From Pseudomonas brassicacearum subsp. brassicacearum (GTDB taxonomy: Bacteria; Pseudomonadota; Gammaproteobacteria; Pseudomonadales; Pseudomonadaceae), in contig NZ_VZPJ01000020.1 in the NCBI RefSeq assembly GCF_008801605.1, forward strand, positions 45,962-109,961: 64,000 nucleotides of DNA. Reading direction: 5' to 3'. Shown piece after piece: positions 1-8,069 of the stretch. Both the position numbers and the translations under genes were made by a program. The notes below the pieces were generated by a model that did no database searches, had not been told where the DNA came from, and worked only from the letters and a program-made list of their open reading frames with translations. How positions within the stretch are numbered: position 1 is the stretch's first letter; each line of letters begins with the position of its first letter.

Positions 1-207
1 CATGAAACCGTAGTCCTGTTCATCGTCGAGGTTTTCCGCCAGGAAACTCAACTCATCGGCCAGGTCTTCAGGGCTGCGCACTGTCTTGCTCTGTTGCACG
101 ATCGCACTGAGCAAGGCGCGCAGGCTCAAGCCCGGGTCAAAACCAATCTCCATTGCGGCATCGTGGCTACGCCTGATCTCTTGTCTCGCCCACTCATAAA
201 CACTCAT
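1..207 (-). CDS. Hypothetical protein, N-terminal 69 residues only
   Basis: The reading frame runs off the left edge of the window, so only the first 69 codons are visible. It begins MSVYEWARQEIRRSHDAAM and is soluble and acidic at its visible end (ENLDDEQDY). The ATG at 207 has a clear AGGAG about 6 bases upstream on the minus strand. There is no signal peptide or membrane segment in the visible part. I do not recognise the family. It lies downstream of the CbiM-like gene on the same strand with a 63-base gap, so the two may be co-transcribed. Confidence 0.6.
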   Translation of the reverse strand, partial: MSVYEWARQEIRRSHDAAMEIGFDPGLSLRALLSAIVQQSKTVRSPEDLADELSFLAENLDDEQDYGFM

Positions 208-270
208 GGTTGTGCTCCTGGAAGTTTTCCAAAGCATGAAGGGCGTGTGGTGGTGCAGCCTTGACGTGAA

Positions 271-957
271 TCAAGGCTTGTCATCATCGTTCCACGGAGC
301 CGACAGGTAGCGCGTACGGTTGAAGGTCTCCAGCCATTCGGGACTGAACACCACCAACGCACTGATCACCATGCCGTTGATGAAGGCCTCGGGGAAGATG
401 ATCAACCAGAGGTAGCCGACAAAATCTTCCAGCCAGTAAGGCATGGCGAATATACCGTCGTACCACAGCAGGCCAAGCCCCAGCAGCAGGCACGCCAACG
501 CCGAAAGCGCGGCCGCGAGAAACCCCGAACAGAAGATATACACGAACAGATTGCGCGGCTGGGCGCGCTCCACCAGGATCGCGCAACACTCGGTGACCAG
601 CACCGGCAACAGGATCAGCAGCGCACCGTTGACCCCTACCGCGGCCATGTCCTGACGGCCCAGTAGCACCAGCGCGAGCTGCGCGCACAGGCCACCGAGG
701 ATCGCCAACGGCCAGTCCAGCAGCAGCGTCACGGCAGTCATGCCAATGAAGTGATACGAAACGCCCGTATCGAAATCCCGGCGCACCAGCCACAGCATGA
801 ACAACGCCAGCACCGTGCCGAACAGCAGGTGCTGGCGACGGCTGTCGGTGAACAGTTCGACCCACGGCGCCCGCACCACGGCCCAGGCCAACACCGGCAC
901 ATACACCAGCCAACCGGCCGCCAGGGTCTGCGGTGAAAGCAGTTCGGCACCGATCAT
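271..957 (-). CDS. CbiM-like energy-coupling factor transporter permease (integral membrane)
   Basis: A 228-residue, very hydrophobic protein with about six to seven predicted membrane segments and a charged C-terminal tail ending NDDDKP. The arrangement resembles the CbiM/COG3235 family, whose members form the substrate-binding membrane part of cobalt or nickel ECF transporters. The segment FPEAFINGMVISALVVFSPEW near residues 190-210 is typical of the C-terminal part of that family. The ATG at 957 follows AGGAG. No CbiN, CbiQ or CbiO partner lies nearby, so either it works with components encoded elsewhere or it has a different role. Metal specificity cannot be read from the sequence. Confidence 0.7.
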   Translation of the reverse strand: MIGAELLSPQTLAAGWLVYVPVLAWAVVRAPWVELFTDSRRQHLLFGTVLALFMLWLVRRDFDTGVSYHFIGMTAVTLLLDWPLAILGGLCAQLALVLLGRQDMAAVGVNGALLILLPVLVTECCAILVERAQPRNLFVYIFCSGFLAAALSALACLLLGLGLLWYDGIFAMPYWLEDFVGYLWLIIFPEAFINGMVISALVVFSPEWLETFNRTRYLSAPWNDDDKP

Positions 958-998
958 GGGCTACTCCTGCGAGAACTAGAACGCCGTCCGTGCGCTAC

Positions 999-1409
999 TT
1001 AAGTAGCGACACTTCCTGGCTGTTGTACCAAGGCCATTGCAAACTTACCAAAGCCTACCGACCAATCCGAATAGTCATTCTCGTGCATGAAGATGAAAAC
1101 GTCTTGCGGACGAACCTGGGCTTGAACCCCGAGATTGTCCGCGATTTTTTTGTAGAGCTCGCGCTTCATCGCATCACTGCGCCCTCTGCGCATCGTAATC
1201 TCAATCACGATCAAATGGTCTGAACGAGCCACACCGTTAAACGTGCGGCTGTAGAAAAACTGTTCAGGGTCATAGTCCGTGACCAGGTTGAACAATTCAT
1301 CCTCGGGCATACCAATGCTCTCGACCAGCGCTTGATGTATGCCATCGACGATGCGCTGACGTTGCTGCTGGCTGGTGCCCTTGATGACGGCGGTACGAAC
1401 GAATGGCAT
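999..1409 (-). CDS. Tautomerase family protein (Tautomerase_2 / MSAD-like)
   Basis: The 136-residue product starts MPFVRTAVIKG. After removal of Met, Pro1 becomes the N-terminal catalytic base used by the 4-oxalocrotonate tautomerase superfamily, which is why I start at 1409 and not at the ATG five codons upstream. GAGAG precedes this start. The length and the motifs DHLIVIEITMRRGRS and RPQDVFIFMHEN fit the Tautomerase_2 group, which includes malonate-semialdehyde decarboxylase-like enzymes. The natural substrate is unknown. The gene is transcribed away from a LysR regulator across about 150 bases, the usual layout for a LysR-controlled target. Confidence 0.8.
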   Translation of the reverse strand: MPFVRTAVIKGTSQQQRQRIVDGIHQALVESIGMPEDELFNLVTDYDPEQFFYSRTFNGVARSDHLIVIEITMRRGRSDAMKRELYKKIADNLGVQAQVRPQDVFIFMHENDYSDWSVGFGKFAMALVQQPGSVAT

Positions 1410-1561
1410 GTGAGGTGCTCTCAATTTGATAGGGAATGCCCCTCAATCCTGGCGACTCGGAACAGTCGGCAGACACTGCGGGGGGCCGGGGGATTCTGCA
1501 AAATACGCCCGATACCTGATATCGATTTATACGCTCGATGTAATTGAGTTAAAGTCACTTT

Positions 1562-2455
1562 ATGAAACGTCGCCTCCCCCCATTGAATGCGCTGCATACC
1601 TTCGAGGCCGCTGCCCGACTGGGCAAAATGATCGCGGCCGCCGAGGAGCTGTCCGTCACGCCTGGCGCGGTGAGTCGCCAGGTACGCCAGCTGGAGCTGA
1701 GTCTTGGTGTGGACCTGTTCGAAGGCCCAAAAAACAAACCTCAGCTCACCGTTGCCGGTAGAGAACTGCTGCCGGAACTGACGGCCGCACTGGATCAGAT
1801 CGAGGCCGCGGTGAGCAGGGTCCGAGACACGGCGACAGGCACCTTGGACGTGTCCTGCTTCAGCACATTTACGGTCAAGTGGCTGATACCGCGTCTTTTC
1901 GACTTCAATACGACTTATCCAGGGATCAAGATTCGCCTGAGCTCACCGGTTCACGGGAGCGATCCGGGCCGGGATCGCTATGACGTGATGATCACGGCTG
2001 AACAGGGCATCGTGGGCGAGCAGAAAAACACCGTCCGGCTGTTTCCTGAACGATTGGGCGTCGTGTTGTCGCCCACCTTATCCGCACGTATTCAATTAGC
2101 CGACGTGGGCTCGATTTTCAGCCATCCCCTCCTGCATACCAAAACCCGTCCGGATGCCTGGGCGAACTGGGGGGATGCGATTGGACACCAGGCCACCGCG
2201 CCGGCCGGGCTGGAATACGAGCACTATTACTTTACGTTGGAGGCGGCGATTGCCGGCCTGGGGATTTGTGTCGCCCCATGGCACTTGGTGGCTGACGACA
2301 TTCGCCTGGGTCGCCTGGTGGCGCCGTTCGGGTTTCGCCCGAGCCGCTACGTCTATATCGCCAAGCGCAGCGCGCAGCAGAGCAAGAAGCTGGATTTGTT
2401 TTGCGCTTGGTTGGCGTGTCAGGCTGAACAGGATGGCATGCTGGGGCCTGCCTGA
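1562..2455 (+). CDS. LysR-family transcriptional regulator (GcvA-like)
   Basis: A 297-residue LysR regulator. The winged helix-turn-helix is at residues 1-65 (LNALHTFEAAARLGK, then ELSVTPGAVSRQVRQLE), followed by the LysR substrate-binding domain to the C terminus. The PPLNALHTFEAAAR start and the overall sequence resemble the GcvA subgroup. It probably controls the divergent tautomerase gene; the shared region 1410-1561 contains A+T-rich segments such as CTGATATCGATTTATAC, but I cannot name an operator with confidence. The ribosome-binding site is weak. No terminator is visible before the REP region that follows. Confidence 0.85.
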   Translation: MKRRLPPLNALHTFEAAARLGKMIAAAEELSVTPGAVSRQVRQLELSLGVDLFEGPKNKPQLTVAGRELLPELTAALDQIEAAVSRVRDTATGTLDVSCFSTFTVKWLIPRLFDFNTTYPGIKIRLSSPVHGSDPGRDRYDVMITAEQGIVGEQKNTVRLFPERLGVVLSPTLSARIQLADVGSIFSHPLLHTKTRPDAWANWGDAIGHQATAPAGLEYEHYYFTLEAAIAGLGICVAPWHLVADDIRLGRLVAPFGFRPSRYVYIAKRSAQQSKKLDLFCAWLACQAEQDGMLGPA

Positions 2456-2525
2456 GGGTAATGCTACTCACTTGAGCGTTTATCGGAATTTTATCTTCCA
2501 TTCCGAGATCTGTTTCAGCCTGGCG

Positions 2526-2700
2526 TGTATATCCGTTTCTGCGGTAACGCCTACTTAGGGTTTCGCCCTTACGGCGAGTCACTTTCGAAAAGCCCGGAAG
2601 CCGACCCAGTCGAAAGTAACCAAAGCGCTCCTGCCCCACCACTCGGTGCCTCGCCTAGGCTCGGCATGCCTGGCTCTCCCGGTCGTACATCCGTTAGATC
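2526..2700 (+). repeat. Internally deleted copy of the long Pseudomonas intergenic repeat
   Basis: This segment starts like the arm at 17829 (GTATATCCGTTTCTGCGGTA, then TTAGGGTTTCGCCC and GTCACTTTCGAAAAG) and continues through CCCCACCACTCGGTGCCTCG and CCTAGGCTCGG. It then jumps to the far end of the arm (CTCCCGGTCGTACATCCGTT, compare the CTCCTGGTCGTACACCCGTC on the minus strand next to 18620). About 180 bases of the full arm are missing. It is the first part of a 545-base gap without a gene; the rest holds three REP sequences and an A+T-rich stretch before the next gene. Apparent open frames in it are fortuitous. Confidence 0.75.
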
Positions 2701-2866
2701 TGTGGGAGCAAAGCTTGCTCGCGATAGCGGTCTGTCAGGCAACATCAATGTTGAATGCGCCGCCATCTTCGCGAGCAAGCCCGCTCCCACACTGTTTTTG
2801 AGGCATGCACAAAAACCAACGTTCACCGCAGCCCCCTGTGGGAGCGAGCCTGCTCGCGATAGCGGT
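2701..2866. repeat. REP cluster (three REP sequences, +/-/+)
   Basis: Three copies of the Pseudomonas REP core occur at about 2701-2730 (+), 2760-2792 (-) and 2835-2866 (+). Each has a CTCCCAC/GTGGGAG end and a GAGCAAGC-type palindrome. The doublet spacer (TCAGGCAACATCAATG) is close to the spacer of the REP doublet at 63842-63930. These are non-coding extragenic palindromes. Confidence 0.85.
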
Positions 2867-3000
2867 GGTGCAGATGCATAGAGGCTCGCCCCCTTGCTTT
2901 AGGCTCTAAGTGAACAGCATTACCTGGCCTGAGCGGAAATTTGCCCCTTCACAGCAAGCTTTATTTTTTTTGATCACATTTGAACGCTAAGCTTGGGCTC

Positions 3001-3627
3001 ATGGATGACTCAGATTACTTACGCCTGCTGACCATCGCGGCCGAGCAAGCCAACGCCTTTCTCTCCAATGCCCGCAAATGGGAGCGTGAGCGTTGGGTCT
3101 GCCAGCGTCTGCTGCAAGGGCTGAACGTGCCTTATCGCGCCGACGAGTTCGCGCCGGCCGGCGAGCCGCCGGACGTGTTGTTTCGCGATGCCAATTTCGA
3201 GGTGTTTTTCGTGCTCGACGAGGGCCGCCGCCTCAATGACGAATGGCGCGATGAACTGCAACGCCGCCGCAGCGCTTTCTCCCTGAGCCAGCTGGTGCGT
3301 CGTGAGGCCAAGCCGCGGCGGATCCCGGCCAATGAGTTCCTGATGCGGCTGGCCCCGACCCTGCGCAAGAAAGCTCACAACTACACCGAGCGCGGCATGG
3401 ACCTGGGCGACCTGGACATCATCGCCTTCGCCAGTCTCAAGCGCGAAGTGCTGGACCTCAACAGTCACTTCCCACCACCGACCGAATACCTGCGCCAGGG
3501 CTGGCGCTCGCTGTCACTGGTGGGGCCGACGTTTGCCCGGGTGCTGTTCGCCCACCCCGACGCGCCGGACTTCCTGCGCAGCAACCTGGGTCGCAGCATC
3601 GTGTTCGATGTCGGGATCAGCCTGTGA
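3001..3627 (+). CDS. DUF1780 domain-containing protein
   Basis: A 208-residue soluble protein starting MDDSDYLRLLTIAAEQANAF. Sequence and length fit the DUF1780 family typified by P. aeruginosa PA4535, a protein of unknown function. It has no signal peptide or membrane segment; the centre is highly charged (RRLNDEWRDELQRRRS). I chose the ATG at 3001; a TTG seven codons upstream is in frame but has no better ribosome-binding site. Its stop overlaps the GTG start of the MOSC gene by four bases, so the two are translationally coupled. A nuclease-like function could be suspected from the charged centre, but nothing seen proves it. Confidence 0.8.
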   Translation: MDDSDYLRLLTIAAEQANAFLSNARKWERERWVCQRLLQGLNVPYRADEFAPAGEPPDVLFRDANFEVFFVLDEGRRLNDEWRDELQRRRSAFSLSQLVRREAKPRRIPANEFLMRLAPTLRKKAHNYTERGMDLGDLDIIAFASLKREVLDLNSHFPPPTEYLRQGWRSLSLVGPTFARVLFAHPDAPDFLRSNLGRSIVFDVGISL

Positions 3628-4151
3628 GCCCACTGCAGGAACTGATTGCCGCTGTGCCCCAGCAAGGCCGCGTACGCTGGATTGGCGTACGACCCCAGGG
3701 CCATGCGCCCATGATCGAACTGGACGCCGTGGAAGCCCGCCTGGAGGCTGGGCTGACCGGCGATCATGCCCGCCCCGGCGTGCGCAATGCGCGGCAAGTG
3801 ACGCTGATCCAATGGGAGCACCTGGCCGTGATCGGCGCGCTGATGGGCCGTCCCGAAGACCGGCCCGTGCTGCCACAGGAGCTGCGACGCAATATTGTGG
3901 TCAGCGGCATCAATCTGTTCAGCCTCAAGGGCCGGCGCTTTCGCATTGGCCAAGCCATTTTTGAAACCACCGGTTGGTGCCAGCCTTGTGCCCGACTGGA
4001 GCGAAACCTCGGCGAAGGTACGTTCCAGGCGGTACGCGGCCATGGCGGAATCACCGCCCGGGTGTTAAAAAGTGGAATCATTCGCCTGGACGACAGCCTG
4101 AGCGTCGAACCCGTTCCGGCGAGCGGCTACGCTGCTTTCAATGCCGGCTAG
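3624..4151 (+). CDS. MOSC domain-containing protein
   Basis: A 175-residue single-domain MOSC protein (molybdenum cofactor sulfurase C-terminal type). Features include RPQGHAPMIELDAV near the N terminus, TGDHARPGVRNARQVTLIQ, RRNIVVSGINL, and the Cys-bearing segment GWCQPCARLE, where the conserved MOSC cysteine would carry or transfer sulfur. Stand-alone MOSC proteins are linked to molybdenum-cofactor or iron-sulfur chemistry; the substrate is not known here. Translation starts with GTG overlapping the previous stop codon (GTGA). Confidence 0.85.
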   Translation: MSPLQELIAAVPQQGRVRWIGVRPQGHAPMIELDAVEARLEAGLTGDHARPGVRNARQVTLIQWEHLAVIGALMGRPEDRPVLPQELRRNIVVSGINLFSLKGRRFRIGQAIFETTGWCQPCARLERNLGEGTFQAVRGHGGITARVLKSGIIRLDDSLSVEPVPASGYAAFNAG

Positions 4152-4203
4152 CCGGACGCTGTAACGTCTTCACATTCCGCAACGTCTACCTGACGAGGCC
4201 TTT

Positions 4204-4377
4204 ATGACCAGCCGCCTGAACCCAGAAGACCAGAAGCATGTCGAAGAGTACCTGCAACTGTCCCAGCACCGAGTCGAGCGCCGGCCTTTCCGGCCGTGGA
4301 TGCTCCTGGTGGTGGTACTGGCCGTGACCATCGGCCTGGGCCTGTTGAGCCGACTGATCAGTTACCTGACGCTATGA
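4204..4377 (+). CDS. DUF3094 family small membrane protein
   Basis: A 57-residue protein, MTSRLNPEDQKHVEEYLQ..., with a charged N-terminal half (HRVERRPFRPW) and one C-terminal membrane helix (MLLVVVLAVTIGLGLLSRLI). It matches the small DUF3094 family found between the MOSC and ndh genes in pseudomonads. GAGG lies seven bases before the ATG. The role is unknown. Its position 52 bases after the MOSC gene and 60 bases before ndh suggests that it belongs to the same transcription unit. Confidence 0.8.
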   Translation: MTSRLNPEDQKHVEEYLQLSQHRVERRPFRPWMLLVVVLAVTIGLGLLSRLISYLTL

Positions 4378-4437
4378 GTTGCATGGCACTCGCGCAGGTA
4401 ACGGCACCGATTTCCTTTAGCCTTGCGAGATATCCCC

Positions 4438-5736
4438 ATGACTCATCGTATTGTCATCGTTGGCGGCGGCGCCGGCGGTCTGGAGTTGGCTACCCGTCTG
4501 GGTAAGACTCTGGGCAAGCGTGGCACGGCCAGTGTGATGCTGGTCGACGCGAACCTGACCCACATCTGGAAACCGCTGCTGCACGAAGTGGCCGCCGGCT
4601 CCTTGAACTCCTCCGAAGACGAACTCAACTATGTCGCCCAGGCAAAATGGAACCACTTCGAGTTCCAGCTCGGGCGCATGAGCGGCCTGGATCGCGAGCG
4701 CAAGAGAATCCAACTGGCCGCCACCTATGACGAGACCGGCGTCGAGCTGTTGCCGGCCCGGGAACTGGGCTACGACACCCTGGTGATTGCCGTCGGCAGC
4801 ACCACCAATGACTTCGGCACCGAAGGCGCGGCGCAGCACTGCCTGTTCCTCGACACCCGCAAACAGGCCGAGCGCTTCCATCAGCAATTGCTGCACCACT
4901 ATCTGCGCGCCCACGCCGGGCAGACCGATATCGTCGAGCGCATCAGCGTCGCCATTGTCGGCGCCGGTGCGACCGGGGTCGAACTGGCCGCCGAGCTGCA
5001 TAATGCCGCCCACGAACTGCACGCCTACGGCCTGGACCGGATCAAACCGGAGAACATGCACATCACCCTGATCGAGGCGGGCCCACGCGTCTTGCCGGCC
5101 CTGCCGGAGCGTATCGGCGGGCCGGTGCACAAGACCCTGGAAAAACTCGGGGTCAACGTCATGACCAACGCCGCCGTCAGCCAGGTGACCGCCGACAGCC
5201 TGATTACCGCGGACGGCAAAGTGATCGACGCGAGCCTGAAAGTCTGGGCCGCCGGGATTCGCGCCCCGGACTTCCTCAAGGACATCGACGGGCTGGAGAC
5301 CAACCGGATCAACCAGTTGCACGTGCTGCCCACTTTGCAGACCACCCGCGACGAGAACATCTTCGCCTTCGGCGACTGCGCCGCCTGCCCGCAACCCGGC
5401 AGCGAGCGCAACGTCCCACCTCGCGCCCAGGCCGCACACCAGCAAGCCTCACTGCTGGCCAAATCCTTGAAGCTGCGGATCGAGGGCAAGGCCCTGCCGG
5501 AATACAAATACACCGACTACGGCTCGCTGATCTCGCTGTCGCGGTTCTCGGCAGTGGGCAACCTGATGGGCAACCTGACCGGCAGCGTGATGCTCGAAGG
5601 CTGGCTGGCGCGGATGTTCTATGTGTCGCTGTACCGCATGCACCAGATGGCGCTGTACGGCATGTTCCGCACGGCCATGTTGATGCTGGGTAGCAAGATC
5701 GGGCGTGGGACCGAGCCTCGGCTGAAGCTGCACTGA
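4438..5736 (+). CDS. ndh: Type II NADH dehydrogenase (non-proton-pumping NADH:quinone oxidoreductase)
   Basis: A 432-residue FAD enzyme that passes electrons from NADH to ubiquinone at the inner face of the cytoplasmic membrane without pumping protons. The first Rossmann motif is VGGGAGGLELA at residues 7-17, the NADH-binding motif is VGAGATGVELAAELH, and the second FAD motif is IFAFGDCAACPQP. The C-terminal part (FYVSLYRMHQMALYG) is the amphipathic membrane-anchoring region of NDH-2. I start at 4438 because the product then begins directly with MTHRIVIVGGG. It is the last gene of the run that began at 3001. Confidence 0.95.
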   Translation: MTHRIVIVGGGAGGLELATRLGKTLGKRGTASVMLVDANLTHIWKPLLHEVAAGSLNSSEDELNYVAQAKWNHFEFQLGRMSGLDRERKRIQLAATYDETGVELLPARELGYDTLVIAVGSTTNDFGTEGAAQHCLFLDTRKQAERFHQQLLHHYLRAHAGQTDIVERISVAIVGAGATGVELAAELHNAAHELHAYGLDRIKPENMHITLIEAGPRVLPALPERIGGPVHKTLEKLGVNVMTNAAVSQVTADSLITADGKVIDASLKVWAAGIRAPDFLKDIDGLETNRINQLHVLPTLQTTRDENIFAFGDCAACPQPGSERNVPPRAQAAHQQASLLAKSLKLRIEGKALPEYKYTDYGSLISLSRFSAVGNLMGNLTGSVMLEGWLARMFYVSLYRMHQMALYGMFRTAMLMLGSKIGRGTEPRLKLH

Positions 5737-5767
5737 GTCAGCAGCACTGACATTGAATGATCCACCG

Positions 5768-5836
5768 TCATCGCGAGCAAGCTCGCTCCCACAGTTGATC
5801 GCGGTCATCCTGTGGGAGCGAGCTTGCTCGCGATGA
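5768..5836. repeat. REP doublet (-/+)
   Basis: Two head-to-head REP palindromes at about 5768-5794 (minus orientation) and 5810-5836 (plus orientation), separated by 15 bases. They lie between the convergent ndh and chemoreceptor genes. Confidence 0.85.
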
Positions 5837-5865
5837 GGTCGGTACAGCCAGTACTGAATCCTCGA

Positions 5866-7491
5866 TCAAACCTGAAACCGCTGCACCATCATGCGCAGCG
5901 AATTCGCCAGCTGCGACAACTCATGGCTGGACGCGCTGGTCTGGCCCGCGCCGGAAGCCGAGCGCACCGACAAATCACGAATGTTCACCAGGTTGCGATC
6001 CACCTCGCGGGCCACTTGCGCCTGTTCTTCGGCGGCGCTGGCGATCACCAGGTTGCGTTCGTGGATTTCATTGACCGACGCCGTGATGGTCTGCAACGCG
6101 TCTCCCGCCCGCTCCGCCATGGCCAGGGTACTGGCGGCGCGACTGGAGCTGGCCTGCATGGAGTCGAGTGCCTGGGTGGCACCGCTGCGCATGCCCTGGA
6201 CCATTTGCTCGATTTCCTGGGTCGATTGCTGCGTGCGATAAGCCAGCGCCCGCACCTCATCGGCCACCACCGCAAACCCACGCCCGCTCTCACCCGCCCG
6301 GGCCGCTTCGATGGCCGCGTTGAGGGCCAGCAGGTTGGTCTGCTCGGCGATGGCGCGGATCACGTCCAGCACCTTGCCAATATCCTGCGATTGGTTGGCC
6401 AGGGATTGCACCAGGCCACCGGTCACCTGCACATCGCTGGCGAGGGCGCCGATGGCATCGACCGTGTCGCTGACCCGCTGCTGCCCAAGGGACGCCGATT
6501 CACTGGACTGACGCGTGGCATCGGAGGTGGAAACCGCATTGCGCGCAACCTCCTCCACGGCAGTGGTCATTTCGGTGACGGCCGTGGCCGCCTGTTCAAT
6601 TTCGTTGTTCTGTTGTTGCAGGCTGTGGGTGCTGTCGAGCGTGACAGCGTTCAGCTCATCGGCGGCGGTGGCCAGTTGCGCGGCCGAACCGCTGATGCCC
6701 TGCAACGTCTCACGCAGATTCTGCTGCATGGCCGCCAACGCCTTGAGCAAGCGACTCACTTCGTCGTTGCCATGGGTCTCGATTGGCCGGGTCAGGTCAC
6801 CCCGGGCGACGCTCTCTGCAGCGTTGAGCGCCTCACCCAAGGGCTTGACGATACTGCGCGTAAGCAGCATGGCCAGGGCTACCGTGGCCAGGGCGGCAAG
6901 CACAACGAACAGGCTGACGATCATGCGGGAATTGGCGTAGTGCTCCTGGGACTTCTGGCTCTCGATGGAGACCTGCTTGGAGAACAGCTCCGCCAGGTCG
7001 TTGAGCTGCTTGCCGGAACCGTCCACCACGGTCTTCATGTCCACCAGCAGCAGCTTGATCAGCTCATCCCGACGCCCTTGTTCTGCCAGGGTGAAAGATT
7101 GCGCAATACCTGCACGGTAAGCGGCGAAGGTCTGCTTGAACTGGTCGTAGAGGGCTTTGCCTTCAGGCGTCACAACGAGCTTTTCGTAGGCAGTGATTTT
7201 TTCGCTCAGCTCCTTGTCGCGCGTATCCATCTGCCCGCGATACACCGCAATGTTCTTCGGGTCCTGATCCAGGGCCATGCGCAGGGAAATGGTGCGGATC
7301 CGCAGCATCCACTCGCGGATCTCGTCACCGCCGCGAATGCTCGGCAGCCACTGGGTTTCCACCGCGACTTCACTGTCACGAATACTCGACATCTGTCCCA
7401 GTGCGAACACCCCGAGCAACGCCACCAGCACGGCGATCAAGGCAAAACCCAACGCGGCACGAGGGGCGATATTCAACTGACGAAGAACCAT
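5866..7491 (-). CDS. Methyl-accepting chemotaxis protein (four-helix-bundle sensor)
   Basis: A 541-residue chemoreceptor. The first membrane helix spans residues 11-33, a helical periplasmic sensor (4HB_MCP type) 34-187, and the second membrane helix 188-211. A HAMP domain follows to about 263, and then the long signalling coiled coil with its conserved tip at 379-413 (IAEQTNLLALNAAIEAARAG). The protein ends MMVQRFQV and lacks a CheR/CheB-tethering pentapeptide. It would relay an unidentified periplasmic ligand to CheA/CheW. AAGG sits about ten bases before the ATG. It stands alone, with tRNA genes upstream and a REP doublet downstream. Confidence 0.92.
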   Translation of the reverse strand: MVLRQLNIAPRAALGFALIAVLVALLGVFALGQMSSIRDSEVAVETQWLPSIRGGDEIREWMLRIRTISLRMALDQDPKNIAVYRGQMDTRDKELSEKITAYEKLVVTPEGKALYDQFKQTFAAYRAGIAQSFTLAEQGRRDELIKLLLVDMKTVVDGSGKQLNDLAELFSKQVSIESQKSQEHYANSRMIVSLFVVLAALATVALAMLLTRSIVKPLGEALNAAESVARGDLTRPIETHGNDEVSRLLKALAAMQQNLRETLQGISGSAAQLATAADELNAVTLDSTHSLQQQNNEIEQAATAVTEMTTAVEEVARNAVSTSDATRQSSESASLGQQRVSDTVDAIGALASDVQVTGGLVQSLANQSQDIGKVLDVIRAIAEQTNLLALNAAIEAARAGESGRGFAVVADEVRALAYRTQQSTQEIEQMVQGMRSGATQALDSMQASSSRAASTLAMAERAGDALQTITASVNEIHERNLVIASAAEEQAQVAREVDRNLVNIRDLSVRSASGAGQTSASSHELSQLANSLRMMVQRFQV

Positions 7492-7597
7492 AGGGAATGC
7501 CTTTTTTATTGTTGGCCTGAGGTGGGGCCAGGCCCCTGTCGGCGGGTTATCGGCAGGTTGTACGATGTCTTAAGTCCAATTCACTTTATCGCAGGCA

Positions 7598-7634
7598 AAA
7601 AAAATCCCCGTATCTTTCGATACGAGGATTTTTA
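7598..7634 (-). terminator. Rho-independent terminator of the tRNA operon
   Basis: On the minus strand, AAAATCCTCGTAT pairs with ATACGGGGATTTT around a TCGAAAG-type loop and is followed by a run of T. It lies directly 3' of the last tRNA-Pro. Confidence 0.85.
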
Positions 7635-7637
7635 ATA

Positions 7638-7714
7638 TGGTCGGGGTAAGGGGATTCGAACTCCTGACATCCTGCTCCCAAAGCAGGCGCGCTACCGGAC
7701 TGCGCTATACCCCG
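7638..7714 (-). tRNA. tRNA-Pro (anticodon TGG), downstream copy
   Basis: A 77-base cloverleaf with encoded CCA. The acceptor stem is CGGGGTA/TACCCCG, the anticodon loop is CTTTGGGAG (anticodon TGG, proline), and the T loop is GTTCGAATC. It is base-for-base identical to the copy at 7889-7965 but is separated from the other tRNAs by a terminator-like hairpin. Confidence 0.97.
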
Positions 7715-7716
7715 GT

Positions 7717-7747
7717 AAAAAAAAGGCGACCTTCGCAAGTCGCCTTC
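7717..7747 (-). terminator. Terminator-like hairpin between tRNA-Lys and the second tRNA-Pro
   Basis: On the minus strand, GAAGGCGACTTGCGAAGGTC begins a stem closed by GTCGCCTT and followed by eight T residues. It would end most transcripts after tRNA-Lys, so the downstream tRNA-Pro depends on read-through, on processing, or on its own promoter. Confidence 0.8.
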
Positions 7748-7807
7748 TCGATCAGCGCTTTTGGCCTCTGATCTTAAGATTCGATTCCAGCGAGCTGGTT
7801 TCAAAAA

Positions 7808-7883
7808 TGGTGGGTCGTGTGGGATTCGAACCTACGACCAATTGGTTAAAAGCCAACTGCTCTACCAACTGAGCTAACGACCC
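7808..7883 (-). tRNA. tRNA-Lys (anticodon TTT)
   Basis: A 76-base cloverleaf with encoded CCA. The acceptor stem is GGGTCGT/ACGACCC, the anticodon region is GCTTTTAAC (TTT, lysine), and the T arm is GTTCGAATC. Confidence 0.97.
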
Positions 7884-7888
7884 AAAAA

Positions 7889-7965
7889 TGGTCGGGGTAA
7901 GGGGATTCGAACTCCTGACATCCTGCTCCCAAAGCAGGCGCGCTACCGGACTGCGCTATACCCCG
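7889..7965 (-). tRNA. tRNA-Pro (anticodon TGG), upstream copy
   Basis: Identical over 77 bases to the tRNA at 7638-7714. It is second in the operon, seven bases after tRNA-Asn and five bases before tRNA-Lys. Confidence 0.97.
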
Positions 7966-7972
7966 ATTGAAA

Positions 7973-8048
7973 TGGCTCCGTGACCAGGACTCGAACCTGG
8001 GACCCAATGATTAACAGTCATTTGCTCTACCGACTGAGCTATCACGGA
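7973..8048 (-). tRNA. tRNA-Asn (anticodon GTT)
   Basis: First tRNA of the operon, 76 bases with encoded CCA. The acceptor stem is TCCGTGA/TCACGGA, the anticodon loop is CTGTTAATC (GTT, asparagine), and the T loop is GTTCGAGTC. Confidence 0.97.
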
Positions 8049-8069
8049 ACTGATATTTCAAGTTACAAC

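Noticed and set aside
1410..1561. A LysR T-N11-A operator between the tautomerase and regulator genes
   Set aside because: Several weak matches exist in A+T-rich sequence and none stands out.
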